The translations under genes were made by a program, and so were the position numbers. A stretch of 39,831 nucleotides of DNA from Myxococcales bacterium (lineage in GTDB: Bacteria > Myxococcota_A > Polyangia > Palsa-1104), in assembly GCA_028287105.1 (NCBI GenBank), contig JAQBQH010000247.1, positions 1 to 39,831 of the forward strand, read 5' to 3'. Below are positions 21,085 through 29,994 of this stretch, in pieces. The stretch's first letter is position 1. Each line of letters begins with the position of its first letter. The notes beneath the pieces are model-generated. The model was given only the letters and a program-made list of their open reading frames with translations, had not been told where the DNA came from and made no database searches.

Positions 21085-23265
21085 ATGACGCTCCGCCGTG
21101 TCGCTGCGCTGGCGCTGGTCGCAACCGTGAAGACGACGACCGTATCGGCCGCTCCGCAAGCGGGGCTGCCGGTGCCGCCGCGTGCGGCGGTTCGGGTCGT
21201 CGAGACCAAGGTGCGCTCGACGACAGTGCGCGATCCGTATCGCTGGATGGAGGACACGGGCTCCGCCGAGCTCGTCGCGTGGACCAAAGCGCAGGACGAG
21301 TACACGCGCGCGACCCTGGCGGCCCGTCCCTTCCGGGCGGAGCTGATTCGACGCATCGGGCAGCTGGCCGCGGCGCGTGATGAGATCAAAAACATCACGC
21401 GTCGCGGCAATCTGTTCTTCTATCTCAAACGGCCGGCCGCGGCCGATGGCTTCAAGCTCTACGCGCGCGACGCACGGACCCAGGCCGAGCGCGTCCTGTT
21501 CGACCCGAGCACGTCGGCCGCCGAGCCGCGCTCGTCCATCGATTACTACGAGGCGTCACCGCGGGCGCGCTACGTGGCGCTCGGCGTGTCGTCGAACGGC
21601 TCCGAGGATTCGCACATCCGCGTCGTCGACGTCGCCACCGGGCAGCTCACCGCCGATGTCATCGATCGCGCACGCCACGCCATGCCGCAGTGGCGCTCCG
21701 ACGAGCGCTCGTTCTTCTACATGCGCCACCCCAAGGTGGCGCCGGGCGCACCCGCCGTCGCCAAGACGCAGAAGGCGCGCAACTACCTGCACGTGCTGGG
21801 TGTGGATCCCGATCGCGACCCCGCGGTGTTCGGCTACGAGGTGGCGGCCGGCGTGCCGGTCGGCCTCAGCGACTCGACCTGGGTGCGCGTGTTCCCGGGA
21901 TCGCCGTTCGCGCTCGCCATCGCGCGACGCGGCGCCACCGGACAGAGGGCCATCTATGCCGCGCCGCTGGCGAGCGTCGTCGGGCCCGAGACGCCGTGGA
22001 AGAAGGTCGCCGAGGTCGAGGACGGCATCGACGACTACGTCGCACACGGCCAGCACGCCTATCTGCTCACGCATCGCGACGCGCCGCGCGGCAAGGTCGT
22101 CCGCGTCAGCCTGGAGGCTCCCGATCTGGCGCGCGCCGAGACGATCATCGCGCCGACGAGCGCCGTGTTGGCGGAGCTCGCCGTCGCCCGCGACGCGCTC
22201 TACCTGCGCACGCTCGACGGCGGCATCGGCCGCCTGGTCCGGGTGCCCTTCGACGCGGCGGCGACGCCGTTGAGCCTGCCCTTCGCCGGGTCGGTGTCGG
22301 AGCTCTCCGCCGACGAAGCGACCGCGGGCGTCGTCTTTCAGCTCGAATCCTGGACGCGCGCGCCGGTGACCTACGCCTACGGGCCGGCCAAGCGCCGCTT
22401 CACCGAGGTCGCGCTGACGCCGCCAGAAGCGGCCAGCCCTGTCGCGCTCGCGTCCGAAGAGCAGATGGTGGCGAGTGCCGATGGCACGCTGGTCCCGCTC
22501 TCGATCGTGTATGCGCGCGGGCTCGATCGCAGCCGCCCGCATCCGCTCTTGCTGACCGCCTACGGCAGCTACGGGGTATCGTTCGACCCCTACTTCGAGG
22601 CGCGGCGGCTGGCGTGGCTCGAGCGTGGCGGCGTCTACGCGGTCGCGCACGTGCGCGGCGGCGGCGAATACGGCGAAGAGTGGCACGTCGCCGGCATGAA
22701 GCAGCACAAGCAGCGGTCGATCGACGACTTCGTCGCGTGCGCCAGAAAGCTGGTGCAGGACAAGCTCACGACCGAGAAGCTGCTCGGCATCGAGGGCCGG
22801 AGCGCGGGCGGCATCGTCATCGGCGGCGCCATCACCCAGCACCCCGAGCTGTTCGCGGCGGCCATCATCCGCGTCGGGATCGTCGATCCGCTGCGCTTCG
22901 AGCACACGCCGCTGGGCGCCGCCAACGCCCAGGAGTTCGGCTCGGCAGCGAACCCCGACGAGCTGGACGGCCTCCTGGCCATGAGCGCCTACGATCACGT
23001 AGTGCCCGGTACGCGCTATCCGGCGATGCTGTTGACCGGCGCCGCGCACGACGCGCGCGTACCCCTGTGGCAGCCGGCGAAATTCGCGGCGCGGCTGCAG
23101 GCGGCGACCACCAGCGGCCGGCCTGTGCTCTTGCGAGCCGAGTACGAGGGCGGCCACCTCGACGGGGCCAACTCGCAGGTCAACGACGATCTCGCCGATG
23201 GTTACACCTTCCTCCTATGGCAAGTCAGCGACGAAGCCAGCCACGCCAGCCCGGCGGTCCGCTGA
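21085..23265 (+). CDS. Secreted prolyl oligopeptidase (S9A family)
   Basis: A 726-residue serine peptidase that cleaves short peptides after proline. It begins with a probable signal peptide (MTLRRVAALALVATVKTTTVSA). The N-terminal helix and seven-bladed propeller region spans about 30-440 (DPYRWMED is a family hallmark). The alpha/beta-hydrolase domain carries nucleophile S573 in EGRSAGG, Asp656 in AAHDARVP and His691 in EGGHLDGA. The length is typical of S9A. It lies immediately behind the precursor genes and one short gap before the cupin gene. Prolyl oligopeptidases remove leaders in some class III lanthipeptide clusters. Here both cores contain Pro-Pro and the enzyme appears to be exported, so it may trim the peptide outside the cytoplasm or degrade it. 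Confidence 0.92.
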   Translation: MTLRRVAALALVATVKTTTVSAAPQAGLPVPPRAAVRVVETKVRSTTVRDPYRWMEDTGSAELVAWTKAQDEYTRATLAARPFRAELIRRIGQLAAARDEIKNITRRGNLFFYLKRPAAADGFKLYARDARTQAERVLFDPSTSAAEPRSSIDYYEASPRARYVALGVSSNGSEDSHIRVVDVATGQLTADVIDRARHAMPQWRSDERSFFYMRHPKVAPGAPAVAKTQKARNYLHVLGVDPDRDPAVFGYEVAAGVPVGLSDSTWVRVFPGSPFALAIARRGATGQRAIYAAPLASVVGPETPWKKVAEVEDGIDDYVAHGQHAYLLTHRDAPRGKVVRVSLEAPDLARAETIIAPTSAVLAELAVARDALYLRTLDGGIGRLVRVPFDAAATPLSLPFAGSVSELSADEATAGVVFQLESWTRAPVTYAYGPAKRRFTEVALTPPEAASPVALASEEQMVASADGTLVPLSIVYARGLDRSRPHPLLLTAYGSYGVSFDPYFEARRLAWLERGGVYAVAHVRGGGEYGEEWHVAGMKQHKQRSIDDFVACARKLVQDKLTTEKLLGIEGRSAGGIVIGGAITQHPELFAAAIIRVGIVDPLRFEHTPLGAANAQEFGSAANPDELDGLLAMSAYDHVVPGTRYPAMLLTGAAHDARVPLWQPAKFAARLQAATTSGRPVLLRAEYEGGHLDGANSQVNDDLADGYTFLLWQVSDEASHASPAVR

Positions 23266-23274
23266 GCGGCGAGA

Positions 23275-24528
23275 GTGACCGTGCAGAACATCGAGCAGCT
23301 CGGCAACGAGATTGAGCAGGCGTGGCGCGGCAGCGACTATCGCGAGGAGGCGTTCGCGGAGATCGCCCAGGCGGCGCTCGCCAAGCGCGCGCTGCATCGC
23401 GAGCTCTCCGCCGTCGACGTGGCGCGCTGGCTCCATCGGGCGCCGCAGGTCCCGCCGCAAGCGGCCGACGCCAAGTTCGGCGAGCCGCCGGTCACGCTCT
23501 TCGCCGGTCGCCACTTCTACGTCGAGGTGCTGTTCTGGCTCGACGGAACGACGGCCATCCATCAACACAGCTTCAGCGGCGCCTTCCACGTGCTGTTCGG
23601 CAGCAGCATCCACACCCGCTACACCTTCACGCCGGGCGAGACCATCAGCGACACGCTCCTGCTCGGGGAGCTGCGCGCCGGCAAGCCGGAGCTGCTGGCG
23701 GCGGGCGACACGCGGCCCATCCTCGCCGGGAATCGGCTGATCCACTCGCTGTTCCACCTCGAGCGGCCGTCGGCCACGCTGGTGGTGCGCACGCGCCACG
23801 CCGCCGGCACTGACCCACAGTATTCGTACCTGCCCCCCGGGATCGCGCACGATCCGTTCGGCGAGGACGCGCGGCTGCCGCGCCTGCAGCAGCTGTTCGA
23901 GGTGCTGCGCCACGCGCAATCGCCCGAGCGGTCGCAGCTCCTGCGCGAGGTCATCGAGGGCGCCGACCTGCACTCGTGCGCAATCCTGTTGGTGAACCTC
24001 TTCCGCGCGCAGGCGATCAAGAAAGAGGAGAGCGACGCGCTCCTGGCGGTGCTGGCCGGTCGCCACGCGGCGCTGGCGAGCGCGTTGGCTCTGGCGCTGA
24101 ACGAGACCCGGCGGCAAGCGCTGGTCATCGACCGCCGGCGCACGCTCCACTCGCCCGACCATCGCTTCTTCCTCTCGCTGCTGTTGAACATCCGGCGGCG
24201 CGACGAGATCTTCCGATTGATCGACGAGCGCTACGCGGACGCCGGCGCGCTCGACCGGATCGTGGGCTGGATCGAGGAGATCACCAGCCTGCCGCCGCGG
24301 CCGGGGAGCGACTCGAACGAGCCCAATCCCATCGGCTACGACCTGGGCGAGGCGGAGATCCAGGTGTTCCGCGCGCTGCTCGCGGGGCGGACGCCCGACG
24401 AGGTGGTGACGGCGCTGGCCGCGCAGTACGACGGCGTGATGGAGCAGGCGGACGACGTGCACACGCTGTGCGAGTCGATCCAGACCTCTGCCCTGTTCCG
24501 ACCGCTCTTCGAGAACCCGACGCTCTAG
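23275..24528 (+). CDS. Cupin-like metalloprotein, function unknown
   Basis: 417 residues; the start is GTG 23275 or GTG 23281, 9-15 nt after the peptidase stop. Residues about 75-180 look like a cupin barrel: HFYVEVLFWLDG, then AIHQHSFSGAFHVL with H96 and H98 as candidate metal ligands, and NRLIHSLFHLERPS with H157 and H161. This pattern resembles cysteine dioxygenase-like and other single-domain cupin oxygenases. The C-terminal 230 residues are mostly helical and I do not recognise them. Its position at the end of the precursor operon suggests a tailoring or metal-dependent role. It has no LanC signatures (no Cys-His-Gly zinc site), so it is not the missing cyclase. It ends in a CTAG shared with the converging transporter stop. 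Confidence 0.65.
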   Translation: MTVQNIEQLGNEIEQAWRGSDYREEAFAEIAQAALAKRALHRELSAVDVARWLHRAPQVPPQAADAKFGEPPVTLFAGRHFYVEVLFWLDGTTAIHQHSFSGAFHVLFGSSIHTRYTFTPGETISDTLLLGELRAGKPELLAAGDTRPILAGNRLIHSLFHLERPSATLVVRTRHAAGTDPQYSYLPPGIAHDPFGEDARLPRLQQLFEVLRHAQSPERSQLLREVIEGADLHSCAILLVNLFRAQAIKKEESDALLAVLAGRHAALASALALALNETRRQALVIDRRRTLHSPDHRFFLSLLLNIRRRDEIFRLIDERYADAGALDRIVGWIEEITSLPPRPGSDSNEPNPIGYDLGEAEIQVFRALLAGRTPDEVVTALAAQYDGVMEQADDVHTLCESIQTSALFRPLFENPTL

Positions 24529-26738
24529 TCCGCGGCCACGTCGAGCTGGGCGGCCACGAGCCGGGCGTAGGCGCCGCGGCGCAACATGAGCTCGGCGTGC
24601 GTGCCGCGCTCGACGACGCAGCCGTTCTCCATCACCACCACGAGGTCCGCGTCGCGCACGGTGCTGAGCCGATGCGCGATGACGATGCGCGTGCAGCGCA
24701 GTGCCGCCAGCTGCTCCTGCACCGCGCGCTCGGTCACGGCGTCGAGCGCGCTGGTCGCCTCGTCGAGGAGCAGGACGGCCGGACGCCGCACCAGCGCGCG
24801 CGCCAACGCCAACCGCTGCCGCTGACCGCCGGATAGCGAGGCGCCGCCGCCAAGGAGCAACGTCTCGTAGCCCATCGGCATGTCGCGGATCTCGTCGTCG
24901 AGGCAGGCACGGCGCGCGGCCTCGACGACGTCGTCGAGCGGCAGCTCGGGATCGCCGGCGGCGATGTTGTCGCGGACGCTGGCGGCGAACAGGTGCGCGC
25001 GCTGGTTGACGACCCCGAGCTGTCGGCGCAGCGAGCGCAGATCGATGCGCGCCAGGTCGACGCCGTCGTAGAGGATGCGGCCGGTGTCGGGCGCGTAGAG
25101 GCCGAGCAGCAGATTGCCGAGCGTCGACTTGCCCGAGCCGGAGCGGCCGACGATCGCGACGAACTGGCCGGGCGCGATCTCGAGCGAGACGTCGCGCACC
25201 ACCGGTCCGACGGTAGGGTTGTAGCTGAAGGTGACCTCTTCGAGCGTGATGCGCCCCTCGGCGGTATGCACCGCCCGCGGCTGCTCACGCGCCTGCTCGG
25301 GCGCGGCGCCGAGGACGTCCTCGATGCGGTCGATGTAGCTGCCGAGGATCTGCAGCTGGCCGACCGTCGTCACCAGATTACCGAGGGGCGTGAGGAATGC
25401 GCCGGCCAGCGCGCACACGGCCAGCACCATGCCGAGCGACATCGTGCCGTCGAGCGCCTGCACCGCGCCCAGCGCCAGGATGATGAGCGGCGAGGCCAGC
25501 CGCAGCGTGCCGGTGACCCCGTCGACCAGCGCGTTGAGGCGCGAGCGCGCCAGCGACACATTGAGCTGATCGACGAACAGCCCCGACCAGTGCTGCGCGG
25601 CGCGCGCCTCGCCGCCGCTCGACTTGAGCGTCTCCATGCCGGCCAGGAGCTCGACCAGGTAGCTCTCGGCGCGCGCCTGGGTCTGCAGCGTGTCCGACAT
25701 GAGGTCGCGCTGGCGGCGGCGCGCCATGGCCAGCACGCCGAGCTGCGCCAGCGCCAGCCCCAGCACGACCAGGCCGATGGCCGGGCTCACAAAGAAGATG
25801 GCGAGGAGATAGATCGTGACCAGCGTTCCGTCGAGCAGCGTCGACAACGCACCCGAGGTGAGCGTCTCGCGAATGACCGCGTTGCTGTTGACGCGCATCA
25901 TCAGATCGCCCGCCGGCCGCTGCTGGAAGAAGACGTACGGCAGCCGCACCAGGTGATCGAGAAAGCCGAGCGTCAGGCGCGAGTCGAAGATGGTGCGCAG
26001 CTGAATCAACAGGTGCGCCCGGATCATCGTCGCCAGGAAATAGGCGCCTACCAGCCCCACCAGCGCCGAGCCGAGCACGACCAGGAGGTGGACGTCGCCA
26101 TGCGGCACGACGCTGTCGACGACGGCGCCGGTCAAGAGCGGTAGTGCCAGCGCGAACAGCTGCAAGAGCAGCGAGACGACGACGATGCGCCGCCAGTCGC
26201 CCGATTCGGTCAGGAGCTGGCGCAGCTGGCCCCAGATCGGCCGCGGCTGCGCGGCGCTGCGCGCGAACAGATCGTCCGGCTCGAATAGGAGCGCGACGCC
26301 GGTGAACGAGCGCTCGAGCTGCTCCATCGACACCGTGCGGCGGCCGTAGGCGGGATCGACCAGCTCCACCGAGTCGCCTTTGACGCGGTCGAGGACGACG
26401 AAGTGGTTGAACTCCCAGTGCAGGACACTACCGCGCGGCAGCCGCTCGAGATCGTCCGTCTCCAGGCGCACGCCGCGCGCGCGCAGGCCGAAGAACGAGG
26501 CCGCCTCGACGATAGCCAGCGCCGTGGCGCCGTCGCGCCCGGGCTGCATCGCGCCCCGCACGTCGGCGAGGCGCAGCTCCTTGCCGTAGAGGCCGAGCAC
26601 CATCGTCAAGCAGGCGGCGCCACACTCCGTCGGTGACAGCTGCTGCACGAACGGCAGGCGCCGCCGCGTGCCCCCGTCGAGCCGTTCGAGCGCCGGGAAG
26701 TCCCCGGCCAGCTCGCGCAACGACTGTCTACGGCCCAT
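24525..26738 (-). CDS. Peptidase-containing ABC exporter (C39 domain, PCAT type)
   Basis: 737 residues combining protease, membrane and ATPase domains. The C39 peptidase (about 30-150) has oxyanion Q33, nucleophile C39 in QLSPTECGAAC, H112 in NHFVVLD and D128 in VDPAYG. Six membrane helices span about 180-450. The ATPase carries Walker A GRSGSGKST near 531, signature SLSGGQRQR near 634, Walker B AVLLLDEATSALD and switch IAHRLST. Such transporters cut double-glycine leaders while exporting the core peptide, which matches the GG sites of both precursors. ATG 26738 overlaps the end of the HlyD gene by 11 nt. Its stop overlaps the cupin gene's stop tail to tail. Confidence 0.95.
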   Translation of the reverse strand: MGRRQSLRELAGDFPALERLDGGTRRRLPFVQQLSPTECGAACLTMVLGLYGKELRLADVRGAMQPGRDGATALAIVEAASFFGLRARGVRLETDDLERLPRGSVLHWEFNHFVVLDRVKGDSVELVDPAYGRRTVSMEQLERSFTGVALLFEPDDLFARSAAQPRPIWGQLRQLLTESGDWRRIVVVSLLLQLFALALPLLTGAVVDSVVPHGDVHLLVVLGSALVGLVGAYFLATMIRAHLLIQLRTIFDSRLTLGFLDHLVRLPYVFFQQRPAGDLMMRVNSNAVIRETLTSGALSTLLDGTLVTIYLLAIFFVSPAIGLVVLGLALAQLGVLAMARRRQRDLMSDTLQTQARAESYLVELLAGMETLKSSGGEARAAQHWSGLFVDQLNVSLARSRLNALVDGVTGTLRLASPLIILALGAVQALDGTMSLGMVLAVCALAGAFLTPLGNLVTTVGQLQILGSYIDRIEDVLGAAPEQAREQPRAVHTAEGRITLEEVTFSYNPTVGPVVRDVSLEIAPGQFVAIVGRSGSGKSTLGNLLLGLYAPDTGRILYDGVDLARIDLRSLRRQLGVVNQRAHLFAASVRDNIAAGDPELPLDDVVEAARRACLDDEIRDMPMGYETLLLGGGASLSGGQRQRLALARALVRRPAVLLLDEATSALDAVTERAVQEQLAALRCTRIVIAHRLSTVRDADLVVVMENGCVVERGTHAELMLRRGAYARLVAAQLDVAAD

Positions 26739-27660
26739 GGCGCCACAGCTCGCGGAAGGCGGGGAACGCGCGCAAGAGGAGCGGCTCGGAGCGCACGCGC
26801 GCCTGCGCCTGCGCGTGCATGCCATCGTAGTAGTCGTAGACCGCGCCGCCGGCGACGAAGTGGCGCGACGGCAGCCGCGCCTGCACCAGCACCACCGGCT
26901 CGCTCAGATCGAGGCTGTCGGCCACGTCGGGGCCGAGGAAGCGCTTCGCCTCCGCCGGCCCGATGATCTCGGCGGCGACGCTGTCGATGACCGTCTCGCG
27001 GTACTCGTACTTGTAGCCCGAGAGCTCGAAGCGCAGCGGCTGGTCGCGCTTGAGCATCGGACGATAGCGTCCGGGCAACAGCGCCACCAGCGACAGCGCC
27101 GCGTTCTCGGGCACCACGCTCAAGAGCAGCTCGCCCACGGCGAGGTGCTGCCCCGAGCGGATGCGCACGTCGCTGACGACGCCGGCGATGGGCGCCCGCA
27201 CCAGGCGCTGCTCCAGCCGCGCCGTCGCCAGCTCGCGCTGGGCCCGGAGCGCGCTCAACGCCTGGCGCGCCGGCACGTCGACCGGATCGCGCAGCACCTT
27301 GATGAGCTGCAGATCGAACTCTTCCTGGATGCGATCGAGCTCCGCGGTCTGGTCGTCGACGTGGAACTGCAACAGCGGATCGCCTGCGGCCACCCGCATG
27401 CCCGGTCGCACCATGACGCTGGCGACGGTGGCTGCGAACTTGGCGGTAACGTCGCTGCGCCCATCGACGCGCACGATGGCGACCCCGCTCGCGTATTCGT
27501 AGACACGTCCGAACCAGGCCCAACCGACCCCGAAGATCACGACCCCGGCCAGGAGCCAGAAGGTCCAGCCGGTCCAGCGCGGCGTGAGATCGAGGAGCGC
27601 GCCCTCGTGGCCGCCGCCGGCATGGTGCTCGAGCGCCTCCTGGCGGAAGAGCTGGCTCAT
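26728..27660 (-). CDS. HlyD-family adaptor for the C39 ABC exporter
   Basis: 310 residues with one N-terminal membrane helix (WTFWLLAGVVIFGVGWAWFG, about 30-50). A lipoyl-type split domain follows (FAATVASVMVRPGMRVAAGD; VRAPIAGVVSDVRIRSGQHL), with a short helical hairpin and a beta-barrel region (YRPMLKRDQPLRFELSG). It matches the bacteriocin-export HlyD style rather than RND adaptors. ATG 27660 overlaps the upstream adaptor gene by 4 nt, and its end overlaps the transporter start. It should bridge the exporter to an outer-membrane channel; no channel is present in this operon. Confidence 0.9.
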   Translation of the reverse strand: MSQLFRQEALEHHAGGGHEGALLDLTPRWTGWTFWLLAGVVIFGVGWAWFGRVYEYASGVAIVRVDGRSDVTAKFAATVASVMVRPGMRVAAGDPLLQFHVDDQTAELDRIQEEFDLQLIKVLRDPVDVPARQALSALRAQRELATARLEQRLVRAPIAGVVSDVRIRSGQHLAVGELLLSVVPENAALSLVALLPGRYRPMLKRDQPLRFELSGYKYEYRETVIDSVAAEIIGPAEAKRFLGPDVADSLDLSEPVVLVQARLPSRHFVAGGAVYDYYDGMHAQAQARVRSEPLLLRAFPAFRELWRHGP

Positions 27661-28583
27661 CGGCCCACCCCGCCACCGGCGGCAGGCACGCTGACTCGCG
27701 CCACCTGACCCGACCTGAGCGGATGCAGCGACGCGTGCCGCGGCGCAAGCGACGCCTCGGCGAAGATCATGCGCGACGCGGCATCGATTTCGGGCGTCAC
27801 CTTTTCCACCACGCCGTCGACCGCTTCGGCGCCGACGCTCACGCGCACGGCGGTGCCCACCGCCAGCTCGTCGGCGTCCTCGGGCATGGCGAAGCGCACG
27901 CGCAGCTCGCCGGTCTCGAGCAGGCGCACCACCGGCATCGACTGACGGATGCTCGAGCCCGCGTCGACATAGCGCGCAACCACGACGCCCTCGAACGGCG
28001 CGCGCAGCGCCCCCTCTTTGGCCAGGATCGCCATCTGCTGCAGGCGCGCCCGCCGCTGGGCCACGGCCGCCTCTGCCGAGTCGAGCTTGGCCTGCCCCAG
28101 CCGCACCTGATACTGCGCCGACGACACCTCCTCCGCGGAAGCGGTGCCGACGGTCTCGGACGGCAGCTCCACCACGGCGCTGCGACGCGCCGCGCGCTCG
28201 CGGGCCTGGGCGATGTCGAGCCGCGCCTGGTCGCGCGCCGCCAGCGCCGTGGCCAGCTCGGCGCGGGCCATCTTCACCTCTTGCACTGCGCTGCGGCCGT
28301 CGAGGCGCGCCAGCACGGCGTCGCGCTGCACGTGGTCGCCGACGCGCACGGTCACCGCGAGCAGCCGGCCCGCCACCTGGGCGCTGACGTCGACGGTCTG
28401 CGGGGCGACGACGACGCCGAGGAACCCGGCGTTACGCGGCGCCGCCGGCGCGGTCGCCGCGCGCTCCCGATGCTCGGCAGCCGGCGCGGCCGCGGGCGCT
28501 GCGTCGCGCTCACGCGGCGCACGACAGGCGCCGAGCAAGGCAATCGCCAACAGCCAGAATCGCGGTGCGCCCCTCACGGGCAT
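27657..28583 (-). CDS. Lipoprotein membrane-fusion adaptor (RND/HlyD type)
   Basis: 308 residues from ATG 28583. The N-terminus is a lipoprotein signal ending LLGAC (Cys near residue 20). The body has the membrane-fusion layout: lipoyl half VAGRLLAVTVRVGDHVQRDA, helical hairpin about 110-195, second half APFEGVVVARYVDAGSSI and barrel ELRVRFAMPEDADELAVGT. It is a second adaptor in the same operon as the HlyD protein, which is uncommon for a single ABC exporter. It may form a hybrid periplasmic assembly or work with a pump encoded elsewhere. The start overlaps the regulator's stop (TGATG). Confidence 0.85.
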   Translation of the reverse strand: MPVRGAPRFWLLAIALLGACRAPRERDAAPAAAPAAEHRERAATAPAAPRNAGFLGVVVAPQTVDVSAQVAGRLLAVTVRVGDHVQRDAVLARLDGRSAVQEVKMARAELATALAARDQARLDIAQARERAARRSAVVELPSETVGTASAEEVSSAQYQVRLGQAKLDSAEAAVAQRRARLQQMAILAKEGALRAPFEGVVVARYVDAGSSIRQSMPVVRLLETGELRVRFAMPEDADELAVGTAVRVSVGAEAVDGVVEKVTPEIDAASRMIFAEASLAPRHASLHPLRSGQVARVSVPAAGGGVGR

Positions 28584-29902
28584 CAGCTTGCTATTTCTTC
28601 GAGAGAAATGTCGAGCTGTCTGATCCAGCGCCGGATCTGCACCCGGTCCTTGCCCAGCTCGCGCGCCACCGCCGAAATGTTGCGGCGATGCTGGCTCAAC
28701 AGGGCGCACAGCTCCTGGCGGCGCGAGAGCTGTTCCAGCGTCAGCGATCGCTGCGGGCGCAGCGGCGCGGCCGGTTCGACCGCCGTCGCCTGGCGGATCG
28801 ACCGTGGCAGCTCCGCGACGTCGATGCGCGACGACGCGCTCACCGCCAGCGCCGCCCGCAGGCAGTGCTCGAGCTCCCGGACGCCGAGCGGCCAGTCGTA
28901 GCTCAAGAGCATCCGCAGCGCCTCGCAGCTCAGCGTCGTGTCGGGCGTGCCGTGGCGCGCCAGCAGCGCCGCCGTCAAGAGGCCGAAGTCCTCCAGGCGC
29001 TCGCGCAGCGACGGCAGCCGCAGCGTGAAGCCGCTCAGCCGCGCCAGCAGATCGACGCGAAACGGCTCCTGTCGCGCCGGCGCCCCGAGGTCACGATGGG
29101 TGGAGGCCACCACGCTCAGCGGGGCGCCGTCGAGGATGCTGAGCAGCGCCGGCTGGGCACGCGGCGGCAGGTCGCCGATTTCGTCGAGAAACAGCGTCCC
29201 GCCCGCGGCCGCGACACGACCCGCCGCGCCGAACAGGTCGGTCTCGGTCGGGTTCTCCGGCAGCGAGCCGCAGCGCACCTCGACGAACGGGCCGCGCCGC
29301 TCGGACAGCGCGTGCGCCGCGCGAGCGACCAGCTCCTTGCCGGTGCCGCTGGCCCCGACGAGGAGGATGGACAGCCCGGCGCGCGCCACGTCGGGCAGCG
29401 CGCGAACCTGGGCCGCGAGCGGCTCGTGAAACGTAGCCAGCCCGTCCGCTGCCGCTGCCAGCGCCGCACCGTCGACGTCGACGTCGAGCGGTGCGCCCGC
29501 GGCGACCGGCTGGGCCATGAGGTACCGGAAAAAGGTGTGGCCGCACTCGATGATGTCGCGGTCGCGCAGCAGCTGGCGCTCGACGCGGCGGCCGTTGATC
29601 AGGAGCCCGTTCTTCGAGCCCTCGTCGCTGATGATGTGGGCCTGGCCGTAGCGGCGGATGGCGGCGTGCACCGTCGACATGTGGCCGTCCGGTACGCGCA
29701 ACTGCAGCCGCGCGCCGCTGCGCTCGCTCTGTCGCAGCGAGCCGCGGCCGATGACGATCTCGTCGGTGGCGCTGAGCCGATGGCACGCCGATCCGGCCAG
29801 CGGGCGGTCGCACTCGAGCAAGAGGACGAGCAGATCCGCCACCTCGCCGGACGCGTGCGGCGCCGACTCGGAATACGAGAGCGTGATGGTAGAGCCCGAC
29901 AT
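28583..29902 (-). CDS. FHA-AAA+ regulator lacking the sigma-54 GAFTGA loop
   Basis: 439 residues. The FHA domain (about 45-130: VIGRGSLRQSERSGARLQL and SDEGSKNGLLINGRRVE) is followed by an AAA+ domain (about 150-370) with Walker A GASGTGKE and Walker B GGTLFLDEIGDLP. A Fis-type helix-turn-helix sits at the C-terminus (NISAVARELGKDRVQIRRWI). The stretch where GAFTGA should occur reads TDLFGAAGRVAAAGG, so the sigma-54 contact loop is missing. It probably controls transcription without remodelling sigma-54, or through partners. It is the first gene of the export operon. The FHA domain could read the kinase encoded at 17295, linking the two halves of the locus (inference). Confidence 0.85.
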   Translation of the reverse strand: MSGSTITLSYSESAPHASGEVADLLVLLLECDRPLAGSACHRLSATDEIVIGRGSLRQSERSGARLQLRVPDGHMSTVHAAIRRYGQAHIISDEGSKNGLLINGRRVERQLLRDRDIIECGHTFFRYLMAQPVAAGAPLDVDVDGAALAAAADGLATFHEPLAAQVRALPDVARAGLSILLVGASGTGKELVARAAHALSERRGPFVEVRCGSLPENPTETDLFGAAGRVAAAGGTLFLDEIGDLPPRAQPALLSILDGAPLSVVASTHRDLGAPARQEPFRVDLLARLSGFTLRLPSLRERLEDFGLLTAALLARHGTPDTTLSCEALRMLLSYDWPLGVRELEHCLRAALAVSASSRIDVAELPRSIRQATAVEPAAPLRPQRSLTLEQLSRRQELCALLSQHRRNISAVARELGKDRVQIRRWIRQLDISLEEIAS

Positions 29903-29994
29903 GTTCAGTACAGTGCCTGAGATCGATGCGGGCCGCCGTGCTGTGAGTCACACGAAAGCCAAGCTTTTCGCCGAGATCGAGAGCGCGGGGGTCG

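Noticed and set aside
23275-24528. The cupin-like protein as a LanC cyclase
   Set aside because: No Cys/Cys-His zinc site, GxxHG or CHG motifs are present, and the His pattern and predicted strands fit a cupin barrel.
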